DNA of 55,638 nt. Origin: Candidatus Binatota bacterium (lineage in GTDB: Bacteria; Desulfobacterota; Binatia; UBA1149; CAITLU01). Under the pieces are notes generated by a model. The model did no database searches, was not told the DNA's origin, and was given only the letters and a program-made list of their open reading frames with translations. The DNA is taken from NCBI GenBank assembly GCA_024276575.1, contig JAJRWY010000167.1, positions 1 through 55,638 on the forward strand, read 5' to 3'. A program made the translations under genes and the position numbers. This document shows, piece after piece, positions 8,562-15,570 of this stretch (positions within the stretch are counted from its first letter, which is position 1; every line of letters starts with the position of its first letter).

Positions 8562-10274
8562 TTACGCGGCGCTCGCAGCAGCAGCAGCAGCAGCGTCGAG
8601 CGCCGCGATATAGCCAAAGGTCATAGCGGGGCCGATGGTGCCGCCGGCTCCTGGATAAGTACGCCCCATGACCGAAGCGCTGCAGTTACCCGCCGCGTAG
8701 AGGCCGCTTATCGCCTGGCCATCGCAGTCGAGCACCCGGGCACGCGAATCGGTCACTACCCCGCCCTTGGTCCCCAAGTCGCCCGGATAGACTCTGGCCG
8801 CATAAAACGGCGGGCTTTCTAGCACTGCCAGGCAGGGGTTGGGCCTGACTGATGGATCGCTATAGTAGCGGTCGTTGGCGCTGTGGCCGCGCCCGAAATC
8901 CTCGTCTACCCCCTTGTCCGCGAATCGGTTATAGCGCTCCACCGTAGCCGCCAAGGTCTGCGCATCCATCTCGAGTTTCTCGGCCAGTTCGGCGAGAGTA
9001 GCTGCACGGATCAAGAACTCGTCTCGCAAATACGGCGCCAGCATAGAGTCCGGCTGCCAGATTCCGGGTCCGACCGGACCGCAACTGTGCTTACGGCGGT
9101 AGTTGCCGTCGAAAATAAAATATCCGGGAATCGTGGGTGTCGCAGCATGCCTGGCATACATGGCTTTGCCGATGTCGTTGTAGGGAGCTGCTTCGTTAGT
9201 GAAGCGCTCACCGGCCTGGTCGACGATGAGTGAACCCGCTAGGCCCTTCTCTACTATCATGGTTCGCGGCCGCCTCCCGCCGGGCAATACGAACACCGGC
9301 GTCCACCACGATTCATCCATCAGATCGAAAGCGGCCCCGGTGCCGCCCGCGATAGCAATGGTATCGCCGGTGTTGGATTCGCTTCCCACGGTCCACTCGC
9401 TCGCGGCAGGGGATGCCTGAAAGCGCTCTCGCAAAGCGGCGTTGCTCTCGAACCCCCCGGCGGCCAGCAAGATCCCTCGCCGCACCTGTATGCTCACTAT
9501 CTCTCCCCCCTTGTTCACTTCGGCCCCAACCACTCGGGAGCCCTCAACGACAAGGCCGTGCAAAGAAGTCTCGAGCCGAAGCGGGACCCCGCGCTCAGCC
9601 AAAGACAGACGCAACCGGGCGGCCAAGGCAGCACCCAGGGTAAGCCGGGTGTTTCCCTTCCGCGCGAACCTAGCCCGCAAGTTAAAAAAATAGCGGGCCG
9701 CAAGAACTCCGAGGAAGCCCATCATCTGCCAGCCCGCGGTTATGATATAGTGAACTTCACTGATCTTGATATTCATCAAGACCATCAAGAAGCTATCGCG
9801 CGGTTCGCTGCGCAACGCGGCGAGATGCCCCCCTAGACGCAAGCCGTCGAAGACCAAAGGTTCCAGGGTACGGCCACCGCAACGCCCGCCGGAACGTTCG
9901 GGATAGTAGTCGGGATAATCGGGGACCGGGACAAACAGCACTTCGGATCGCTGCTCGAGATAGCGCAACATCTCCGGTGCTCTCTCGATATAAGCGCGAA
10001 TTCGTTCACAAGACGAGCTTCCCGCGGTAAGACCGCGCAGGTACTCGAACACCTCTGCTTGCGAGTCCACGATACCGAGAGAGGGCATAAAATGATTTCC
10101 GGGGATCCACACCGCACCGCCCGACAGTGCGGTTGAGCCACCGTAGAAACGGCTCTTCTCGATGAGCAGCGTACGCAAGCCATGATCATGGGCTGTCAAA
10201 GCCGCGGTCATACCGGCAGCGCCGGATCCCACCACCAGGAAATCTACCGTCTCGTTCCACTCGCGTTCTTGCAT
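8562..10274 (-). CDS. FAD-dependent 3-ketosteroid dehydrogenase-like / fumarate-reductase-fold flavoprotein
   Basis: This is a flavoprotein of about 570 residues. The FAD Rossmann motif VVGSGAAGMTAALTA is at the N-terminus, followed by GGSTALSGGAVWIPGN, which is characteristic of KstD-type enzymes. Near the end are YPGDLGTKGGVV and GLYAAGNCSASVMG-RTYPGAGGTIGPAM, the family's active-site and FAD-binding region. KstD enzymes desaturate 3-ketosteroids; relatives reduce or oxidise other C-C bonds. I start it at the ATG with GGGGGAGG upstream; the extension to 10445 is not homologous. The C-terminus is a polyalanine run encoded by repeated GCA/GCC triplets. The stop faces the AOR stop with only 8 bp between. 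Confidence 0.87.
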   Translation of the reverse strand: MQEREWNETVDFLVVGSGAAGMTAALTAHDHGLRTLLIEKSRFYGGSTALSGGAVWIPGNHFMPSLGIVDSQAEVFEYLRGLTAGSSSCERIRAYIERAPEMLRYLEQRSEVLFVPVPDYPDYYPERSGGRCGGRTLEPLVFDGLRLGGHLAALRSEPRDSFLMVLMNIKISEVHYIITAGWQMMGFLGVLAARYFFNLRARFARKGNTRLTLGAALAARLRLSLAERGVPLRLETSLHGLVVEGSRVVGAEVNKGGEIVSIQVRRGILLAAGGFESNAALRERFQASPAASEWTVGSESNTGDTIAIAGGTGAAFDLMDESWWTPVFVLPGGRRPRTMIVEKGLAGSLIVDQAGERFTNEAAPYNDIGKAMYARHAATPTIPGYFIFDGNYRRKHSCGPVGPGIWQPDSMLAPYLRDEFLIRAATLAELAEKLEMDAQTLAATVERYNRFADKGVDEDFGRGHSANDRYYSDPSVRPNPCLAVLESPPFYAARVYPGDLGTKGGVVTDSRARVLDCDGQAISGLYAAGNCSASVMGRTYPGAGGTIGPAMTFGYIAALDAAAAAAASAA

Positions 10275-10446
10275 GCACCTCCCCCAACTCGGGCTAGATA
10301 ATTCCGTCGTCCAGACTCCGCAGATGATCGCACACGGCGCAGTTTCATTCGAGGGAGACAAGCACCGGTGCAGGAGAGAATCGCGGACGATTCTCCCACC
10401 GCACAAGCATCGATCATGCGTACGTAGCGCGCGCAGGGCTAGCAAC

Positions 10447-10500
10447 CTTGGTCGGACAATAATTCACGACGCAAATCGCCTCCGACTCGCGCTGGAGTAA
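10447..10500. repeat. Second dispersed repeat, copy A
   Basis: CTTGGTCGGACAATAATTC and the following 35 bp match, with scattered changes, the sequence at 49574-49632 (CTTGATCGGACAATAGTTC, then GCGCAAA and CGCTGGAG at the same spacing). It is unrelated to the 175-bp palindromic repeat. Its nature is unknown. Confidence 0.5.
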
Positions 10501-10708
10501 CCGGAGCGGTGAATTTTTGCGCAGAGGGGCCGGAGCCGATAAGCGGCAACTACATAACCGGCGACTCGACCACCACGGAAACCGGCCATGCAAACGTCGA
10601 TTACACGAGCAACGATGGCGCCAGCGTGGCGGTAGCAACGGCTCGCCGCTGACACGAATGCCGCTTCACACACCACTGCCACTTGCGCGAACCGGCCGAT
10701 AGTGTTTG

Positions 10709-10792
10709 TTGATCGTATCCGTTTTCCGAGGCTGGCTGCTACGCTGGCCGTTGATCGTATCCGTTTTCCGAGGCTGACTGCTACGCCAGCCC
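10709..10792. repeat. Tandem duplication, 42-bp unit, upstream of the SDR gene
   Basis: Two consecutive 42-bp units both begin TTGATCGTATCCGTTTTCCG and continue AGGCTG(G/A)CTGCTACG, with differences only near the ends. The second copy finishes just before the SDR ribosome binding site. It could carry repeated regulator sites or be a recent slippage event. Confidence 0.85.
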
Positions 10793-10811
10793 AAGTTTCA
10801 GGAGGCCCAGT

Positions 10812-11600
10812 GTGATCCTCGATAGTTTTTTATTGACCGGCCGAGTCGCAATCGTAACCGCTGCCGGGCGCGGCATCGGCGCGGGTATCGCCAAAGCCTT
10901 TGCCGAAGTCGGCGCCGATCTCGTAATCGGGGCAAGAACCCAGGAACAACTCGATCAAGTAGCGGCCTACGTCGCCCAGAGCGGCCGCCGGGCAGCGGCG
11001 GTAGCCGGTGACCTCAGCAGCCGCGCAGGCATGGCCAAGTTGGTGGAACGTGCCATGGATGAGTTCGGACGCATCGACATCGTGGTCAACAACGCCGGCG
11101 GTAGTATGCCCGGGCCTTTTCTCGCCACCGAAGAAGACAGTTTCGATGAAGCTTTGCGCTGGAACGTAACCACGGCCTTCAACCTTACACAGCTAGCCGT
11201 TCCCCACATGCTCGCCCGTGCCTCGGGATCGGTAATCAACATCGCGTCGGCCATCGGACGTTTCGGCGACCGCGGGTTCTGCGCTTACGGCACCGCCAAA
11301 GCCGCCTTGATTCATCTGACCAAGAACTTGGCGGCCGATCTCGCTCCGAAGATCCGCGTGAACTGCATCGCTCCCGGGGCAACTGAGACCTCGGCCTTGA
11401 ATGCGGTACTCGGCAACGAGGCGATAGAGCAAGAAATGATAAACCGCACCCCCCTGCGACGAATCGGGACCGTAGAAGACATCGCTGCCGGCGCTGTTTA
11501 CTTCGCCTCCGACGCTTCCTCTTACGTAACCGGACGCGTGCTTCCTATCGACGGTGGCATCAACAGAGCCAACCTAGAGATGCCCATTCCCGATCTCTGA
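10812..11600 (+). CDS. Short-chain dehydrogenase/reductase (SDR)
   Basis: The 262-residue classical SDR has the cofactor motif TAAGRGIGAG (residues 16-25), NNAGG near 94-98, and the catalytic Ser-x12-Tyr-x3-Lys arrangement (NIASAIGRFGDRGFCAYGTAK). The end GRVLPIDGGIN is also typical. It starts with GTG behind an AGGAGG box. It is likely an NAD(P)-dependent alcohol or hydroxysteroid dehydrogenase, or a 3-oxoacyl reductase; the substrate cannot be read from sequence. The neighbouring flavoprotein makes a steroid- or terpenoid-type substrate possible. The patatin gene follows after 5 bp, so the two are probably translated together. Confidence 0.92.
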   Translation: MILDSFLLTGRVAIVTAAGRGIGAGIAKAFAEVGADLVIGARTQEQLDQVAAYVAQSGRRAAAVAGDLSSRAGMAKLVERAMDEFGRIDIVVNNAGGSMPGPFLATEEDSFDEALRWNVTTAFNLTQLAVPHMLARASGSVINIASAIGRFGDRGFCAYGTAKAALIHLTKNLAADLAPKIRVNCIAPGATETSALNAVLGNEAIEQEMINRTPLRRIGTVEDIAAGAVYFASDASSYVTGRVLPIDGGINRANLEMPIPDL

Positions 11601-11605
11601 GCACA

Positions 11606-12664
11606 TTGAAACATGCTTTGTTAATAAGAGCCGGCGCCTCCGCTCAACGCGTACTGTTCGAACGAGGCTTCAACCGTGACGATTTCTCTTGCCTCGTCGG
11701 AGCATCGGGCGGGCCCAAGTGGCTGGTGTTGAGCCACATCGACCGGGTGCTGTGCGAAACGTTTCTCTCTCAACGCAGCACAACGCTACATATGCTCGGG
11801 GCTTCGATCGGGAGCTTTCGCCATGCATGTTTTGCTCAACGAAACCCCCTTGCCGCGATCGAGCGATTCGAGCAGGCCTACATCGAACAGAGCTATGAAA
11901 CGGCACCGACAGCGGCGGAAGTCAGCGCCGAGAGCAGGCGCATACTCGACATCGTTCTACGCGATAGCGGCGCTCACGAAATACTCGCCAACGATACTCT
12001 ACGGAGCAATATCGTGACCGTGCGTAGCCGCAAGGCAACCGCAGGCGACCATCGATTGCCGCTTTCGTTGGGTCTAGGTGCCGCTGCTGTCTGCAATGCT
12101 TTGAACCGTTCGCTGTTGGCAGGCTTTTTTCAAAGAGCAGTGTTTAGCTCGCATGGCGCCTCGTTCGTTTTCCGGGACTTCGCTACCATCGACTTCCGGC
12201 TCACCCCGGCCTCTGTTGCGGAAGCGCTAATGGCCAGCGGCTCGATCCCGCTGCTCATGCAAAGCGTGCGTGATATCCCGGGAGCACTCCCCGGTAGCTA
12301 CCGCGACGGTGGCGTAATCGACTATCATTTCGATTTCTCGTTCGAAGCCCCAGAGGGCCTGATCCTTTTTCCTCACTTTTTCGATCGCATCATCCCAGGC
12401 TGGCTCGACAAGGGCCTACCCTGGCGCAAAGCGGCCACGCAACGGCTCGACAACGTAGTGATGATCGCGCCTACAGACGAGTTCGTAGCGTCGTTGCCAC
12501 GGGCAAAGGTGCCCGATCGCAAGGATTTCCAGGAGATGGATACAACCGAGCGTATTCGCATATGGCGAAACGTGGTCGCCAAGAGCCGGCGTTTGGCGGA
12601 CGAATGGAACGATCTCATCGCCGGGGGGCAGTGGCAGCAACGCCTGCAGCCGTTCGGTGCCTGA
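11606..12664 (+). CDS. Patatin-like phospholipase
   Basis: The 352-residue protein has the patatin layout: an early glycine-rich oxyanion region (VGASGGPKW), the nucleophile elbow GASIGSF (GxSxG), and the catalytic Asp in DGGVIDYH (DG[GA]). It should be a lipid acyl hydrolase. The reading begins at a TTG 5 bp after the SDR stop without its own clear ribosome binding site, which suggests translational coupling. Its C-terminal region (WLDKGLPWRKA) is shared with a bacterial patatin subfamily, to my recollection. It converges with the CMD gene across a 73-bp GC-rich gap. Confidence 0.82.
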   Translation: MKHALLIRAGASAQRVLFERGFNRDDFSCLVGASGGPKWLVLSHIDRVLCETFLSQRSTTLHMLGASIGSFRHACFAQRNPLAAIERFEQAYIEQSYETAPTAAEVSAESRRILDIVLRDSGAHEILANDTLRSNIVTVRSRKATAGDHRLPLSLGLGAAAVCNALNRSLLAGFFQRAVFSSHGASFVFRDFATIDFRLTPASVAEALMASGSIPLLMQSVRDIPGALPGSYRDGGVIDYHFDFSFEAPEGLILFPHFFDRIIPGWLDKGLPWRKAATQRLDNVVMIAPTDEFVASLPRAKVPDRKDFQEMDTTERIRIWRNVVAKSRRLADEWNDLIAGGQWQQRLQPFGA

Positions 12665-12737
12665 ACTCGCCACCGGCGAACAGCCCGGGCCTTTCTCGCT
12701 CAGCCGCTGCCAGACCCCCGGCCAGGGGCCTCCCTGC

Positions 12738-13271
12738 TCAGCCGCCGGCCAACACTTCGCTTTCTTCGAGTTCCACGCGGGTCGATTCCAGGAAGCGGCT
12801 CAACATGTTGAAGTAACTGCACACGAAGATGAGTTCGGTAGCAGTGCGAGTGCCATAGTGGTCGAGAATCGATGCAAGCGCCTCATCGCTCAACTTGACG
12901 TCACGGCTGATCTCGTCCGCCACCCGGCAAAGTAGGTTGCCGGTATCGTCCAGCCCACTGACTTCGCCGTCACCATCGATGATCTCGATCTCCGCGTCGC
13001 TCAGGCCCTCGTTCTTGGCAAGTATACGATGCTGCGTCCATTCATACACGGACCCGGTGCTATGGGCGACGCGAAGAATGGCTATTTCACGCTCGCGCGG
13101 GTCGAGGCCGGTAGCAAAGAGAATCGACGATGCGAATTCGAGGAAAGGCAGAAAATTCGCCGGCGCATTGGCCGCCATACGAAACACGTTCAGCGGTGGA
13201 AGCGCCGACAAACGCTCACGTACTTCGGCGGGTAGATCCTCCGGGTTCGGCAAAGGTACGGCGATTTTCAT
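12738..13271 (-). CDS. Carboxymuconolactone decarboxylase-family protein (AhpD fold, no Cys pair)
   Basis: The 177-residue all-helical protein carries the CMD core: REREIAILRVAHSTGSVYEWTQHRILAKNEGLSDAEI. The AhpD C-x2-C peroxidase centre is absent; the equivalent position reads TGSVYEWTQH, as in gamma-CMD-type members, so peroxidase activity is unlikely. The start at MKIAVPLPNPEDLP has AGGAGA 6 bp upstream. It follows the Rrf2 gene by 18 bp on the same strand, so the two form an operon. The function is unknown; a role in stress response under Rrf2 control is inference. Confidence 0.85.
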   Translation of the reverse strand: MKIAVPLPNPEDLPAEVRERLSALPPLNVFRMAANAPANFLPFLEFASSILFATGLDPREREIAILRVAHSTGSVYEWTQHRILAKNEGLSDAEIEIIDGDGEVSGLDDTGNLLCRVADEISRDVKLSDEALASILDHYGTRTATELIFVCSYFNMLSRFLESTRVELEESEVLAGG

Positions 13272-13289
13272 GTGTTTCTCCTGCAATGC

Positions 13290-13733
13290 TCAGCCACCGG
13301 CACAACGCATGCGGCAGTCCGAGATAGCCGCGGCCGTGGGGCCGGGCTTGGCGACCAAGTCGGCCAATGTCCAGCTCTCTAGCGTTTCCACGATGGCGCT
13401 CTGCAGTTGTGACATAGCTTTGTGGTAAGCACACACTTCGTCAAGGCGTGGGTGCTCCGCACAGTAGTCGCCAAGGACCTTACCCTGGCAAGCCTCGACG
13501 ATTTCCAGCAGCGTGACCGCTTCAAGCGGCCGGCTCAGTTTGACGCCCCCGTGAACACCGCGAAAGGTCTTCAGGATATCGGCCTTTACCAACAAGGTGT
13601 TGATCTTGGCCATGTAACTCGCAGAAGCACCGAGGTTCTCTGCAATGGTGGCCGGGGAACAAGGATGCTCAGACTGCGACCGGGCAACGAACAACAAAGC
13701 CTGCAAAGCTGTCTTTGACGTTTCAGTAAGCAT
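13290..13733 (-). CDS. Rrf2-family transcriptional regulator
   Basis: This is a winged-helix protein of about 147 residues. ALQALLFVARS and SPATIAENLGASASYMAKINTLLVKADIL form the Rrf2 helix-turn-helix, followed by the wing GVHGGVKLSRP. A Cys pair (DYCAEHPRLDEVCAYH) sits where Fe-S cysteines of Rrf2 sensors lie, but the spacing is C-x10-C and there is no clear third ligand there; two more Cys occur at the C-terminus (CRMRC). It lies directly downstream of hcp on the same strand. Rrf2 members such as NsrR often control hcp in response to nitric oxide, which makes hcp the likely target. The start at MLTETSKTALQ is preferred; a GTG at 13769 would add 12 residues. Confidence 0.87.
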   Translation of the reverse strand: MLTETSKTALQALLFVARSQSEHPCSPATIAENLGASASYMAKINTLLVKADILKTFRGVHGGVKLSRPLEAVTLLEIVEACQGKVLGDYCAEHPRLDEVCAYHKAMSQLQSAIVETLESWTLADLVAKPGPTAAAISDCRMRCAGG

Positions 13734-14006
13734 CCCCGTCAACGATCCCACGATACCAACAAGCAGCACAAGCTACTCGCGCAACTCCCGAAACTTCTCG
13801 GCGTAGAAACCGGGAACACAGGTACGCCGGGCATTACAACTACACGCCAAGGTTACTTTCCCACGACTAACTGCGGAAAAGAACCCACAGCATCAACAAT
13901 AACACCGGGTGCGGCCACGGCCGAAGCTCCCGGGCACAAAAGGGCCGGAAGCTTCGACTGTGAAGCAGCTAAGCAAAGTTCTTCCCAGGCTCGCTAGGCC
14001 GGCTCG

Positions 14007-15323
14007 CTAGGCCGCCATGATGGCGCGCACATCGGCGCCGCCGTCGCTGCCGATGGGCTGAAGATCGAACTTCTCCTGTAAGACCGCCAGCACGTTGGGA
14101 GTCACGAACGCGGGAAGATTCGGACCCAAGCGTACGCCCTTTATCCCCAAGTGCAGCAGCGTCAGCAGCACCGCAACTGCTTTCTGTTCGAACCACGACA
14201 CCACCAGGGTCAGCGGTAAGTCGTTGACTTCGCATTCGAAAGCTTCGGCCAGGGCAAGCGCTACTTGAATGGCGCCGTAGGCGTCGTTGCACTGCCCCAT
14301 GTCGAGCAACCTCGGAAGCCCGGCAACCGTACCGTAGTCGTGATCGCGAATCCGGAACTTACCGCAACCCAGGGTCAGGATCAGCGACTCCTCAGGGGCC
14401 GATTGGGCGAAGTCGGAAAAGTAATTGCGACCGACTTCCGCACCGTCGCACCCGCCCACTAAGAAGAAATGCTTGATGTCGCCGGATTTGACGGCAGCAA
14501 CCACCTTGTCGGCAAGACCGAGGATCACCGAGTGATGAAAACCGACGGTACTGGTCTTGATCTCGGTGGGGCTGAGATCGCCGATCTCCAAAGCCCGCTC
14601 GATTACCGCCGAAAAATCGTCGGTATCGAGACGAGTCGCCCCCGGCACCGCGGTCTGCCGCATGGTAAACAAGCGGTCTAAGTAGGTGTTGTTCTCATTC
14701 GGAATCAGTACGCAATTGGTGGTTGCTACGATCGGGCCTCCGAAGTCCTCGCAATCCCGCCGTTGCTCCTGCCACGCACCGCCGAAATGGCCGGCCAAGT
14801 GTGGATAGGCTCGCAGGCCCTCGTACATGTGGCCCGGGAGCATCTCGCCGTGAGTGTATATCTTGATCCCCTTGTCGCGAGTTTGCTCCAGCAGGTTTTT
14901 CAGGTCGACTAAATCATGCCCGGTAATCAGGATTCCCGGACCCTCTTGAATACCTTCGCTGACGTCGGCGGGACCCGGTGTCCCCATCACTTCGACATGG
15001 CCGTCGTTGAGCAGTTGCATGGTTTTGAGATTCATGCGGCCGCATTCGAGCACCATCGAGAGTAAGCTCTCCATGTCGAAGTTGACATTGGTCATGGTCG
15101 CAAACAGCGCCTCTTCGATAAAAGCCTCAACTTCGGGATCGGTCTTGCCGAGACGGCGAGCATGCGCCTTGTAAGCCGCCATACCCTTGAGTCCATAGAG
15201 AAGAATCTTCTGTAAAGATTCGACGTCGGCATCCTTGCCGCACACGCCCCTGTCTACGCAAGCGCTACCTCTGAAAGTCTGTTCACACTGGTCACAGAAC
15301 ATCTCTCGCTGTTGTTCGGACAT
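14007..15323 (-). CDS. hcp: Hybrid-cluster protein (hydroxylamine reductase), short class
   Basis: The 438-residue protein opens with the cubane motif C-x2-C-x8-C-x5-C (FCDQCEQT ... ACVDRGVCGK). Hybrid-cluster ligands are visible: GFHHS, TTNCVLIP, VGGCDG, TLGCGKF, MGQCNDAYG and the ESK-equivalent SWFEQKAV. Hcp handles nitric oxide or hydroxylamine and takes part in protein S-nitrosylation in anaerobes. At 438 residues it matches the short class III type, which lacks the extra helical insert of the roughly 550-residue enzymes. The start has AGGAGAG 8 bp upstream. The 3' end carries a tandem 13-bp duplication (GGCTCGCTAGGCC twice, about 13989-14014) just past the TAG. Confidence 0.93.
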   Translation of the reverse strand: MSEQQREMFCDQCEQTFRGSACVDRGVCGKDADVESLQKILLYGLKGMAAYKAHARRLGKTDPEVEAFIEEALFATMTNVNFDMESLLSMVLECGRMNLKTMQLLNDGHVEVMGTPGPADVSEGIQEGPGILITGHDLVDLKNLLEQTRDKGIKIYTHGEMLPGHMYEGLRAYPHLAGHFGGAWQEQRRDCEDFGGPIVATTNCVLIPNENNTYLDRLFTMRQTAVPGATRLDTDDFSAVIERALEIGDLSPTEIKTSTVGFHHSVILGLADKVVAAVKSGDIKHFFLVGGCDGAEVGRNYFSDFAQSAPEESLILTLGCGKFRIRDHDYGTVAGLPRLLDMGQCNDAYGAIQVALALAEAFECEVNDLPLTLVVSWFEQKAVAVLLTLLHLGIKGVRLGPNLPAFVTPNVLAVLQEKFDLQPIGSDGGADVRAIMAA

Positions 15324-15426
15324 CTCTACTTCTCTCCTCTTGTTTACTAGCCGACGCCGTCCCGAAGTCCGCTCACCCGTTCGACGGGAAGTACCGGCAA
15401 ACCGTAGAAAGACCTACGGGCTGCTA

Positions 15427-15445
15427 GATCGCGATAACTGCGATC
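15427..15445. promoter_or_regulatory. Inverted repeat in the hcp leader, possible operator
   Basis: GATCGC-N7-GCGATC is a perfect 6-bp inverted repeat about 105 bp upstream of the hcp start, between hcp and the kinase gene. It does not match the NsrR or FNR-type consensus closely. It is a candidate site for the linked Rrf2 protein or another dimeric regulator. Confidence 0.3.
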
Positions 15446-15570
15446 GTGTTTATCTGAGTTTTAACACGCAGGCAAGCGCAAGCCAGGAAAAAGTTGGATT
15501 TTCTCGAGCGCCCGGTGGAAAGGAAGAAGGAGGCAGAAGCGGCTAGAAGTCCGCGTAGCAGACTCCTACG

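Larger units (their letters stand above)
10275..10811. other. 537-bp intergenic region with two kinds of repeat
   Basis: It holds the leader of the leftward flavoprotein gene and the leader of the rightward SDR gene. Two repeats inside it (10447-10500 and 10709-10792) are listed separately. The remainder shows no gene or RNA that I can support. AGGAGG at about 10800 is the SDR ribosome binding site. Confidence 0.5.
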
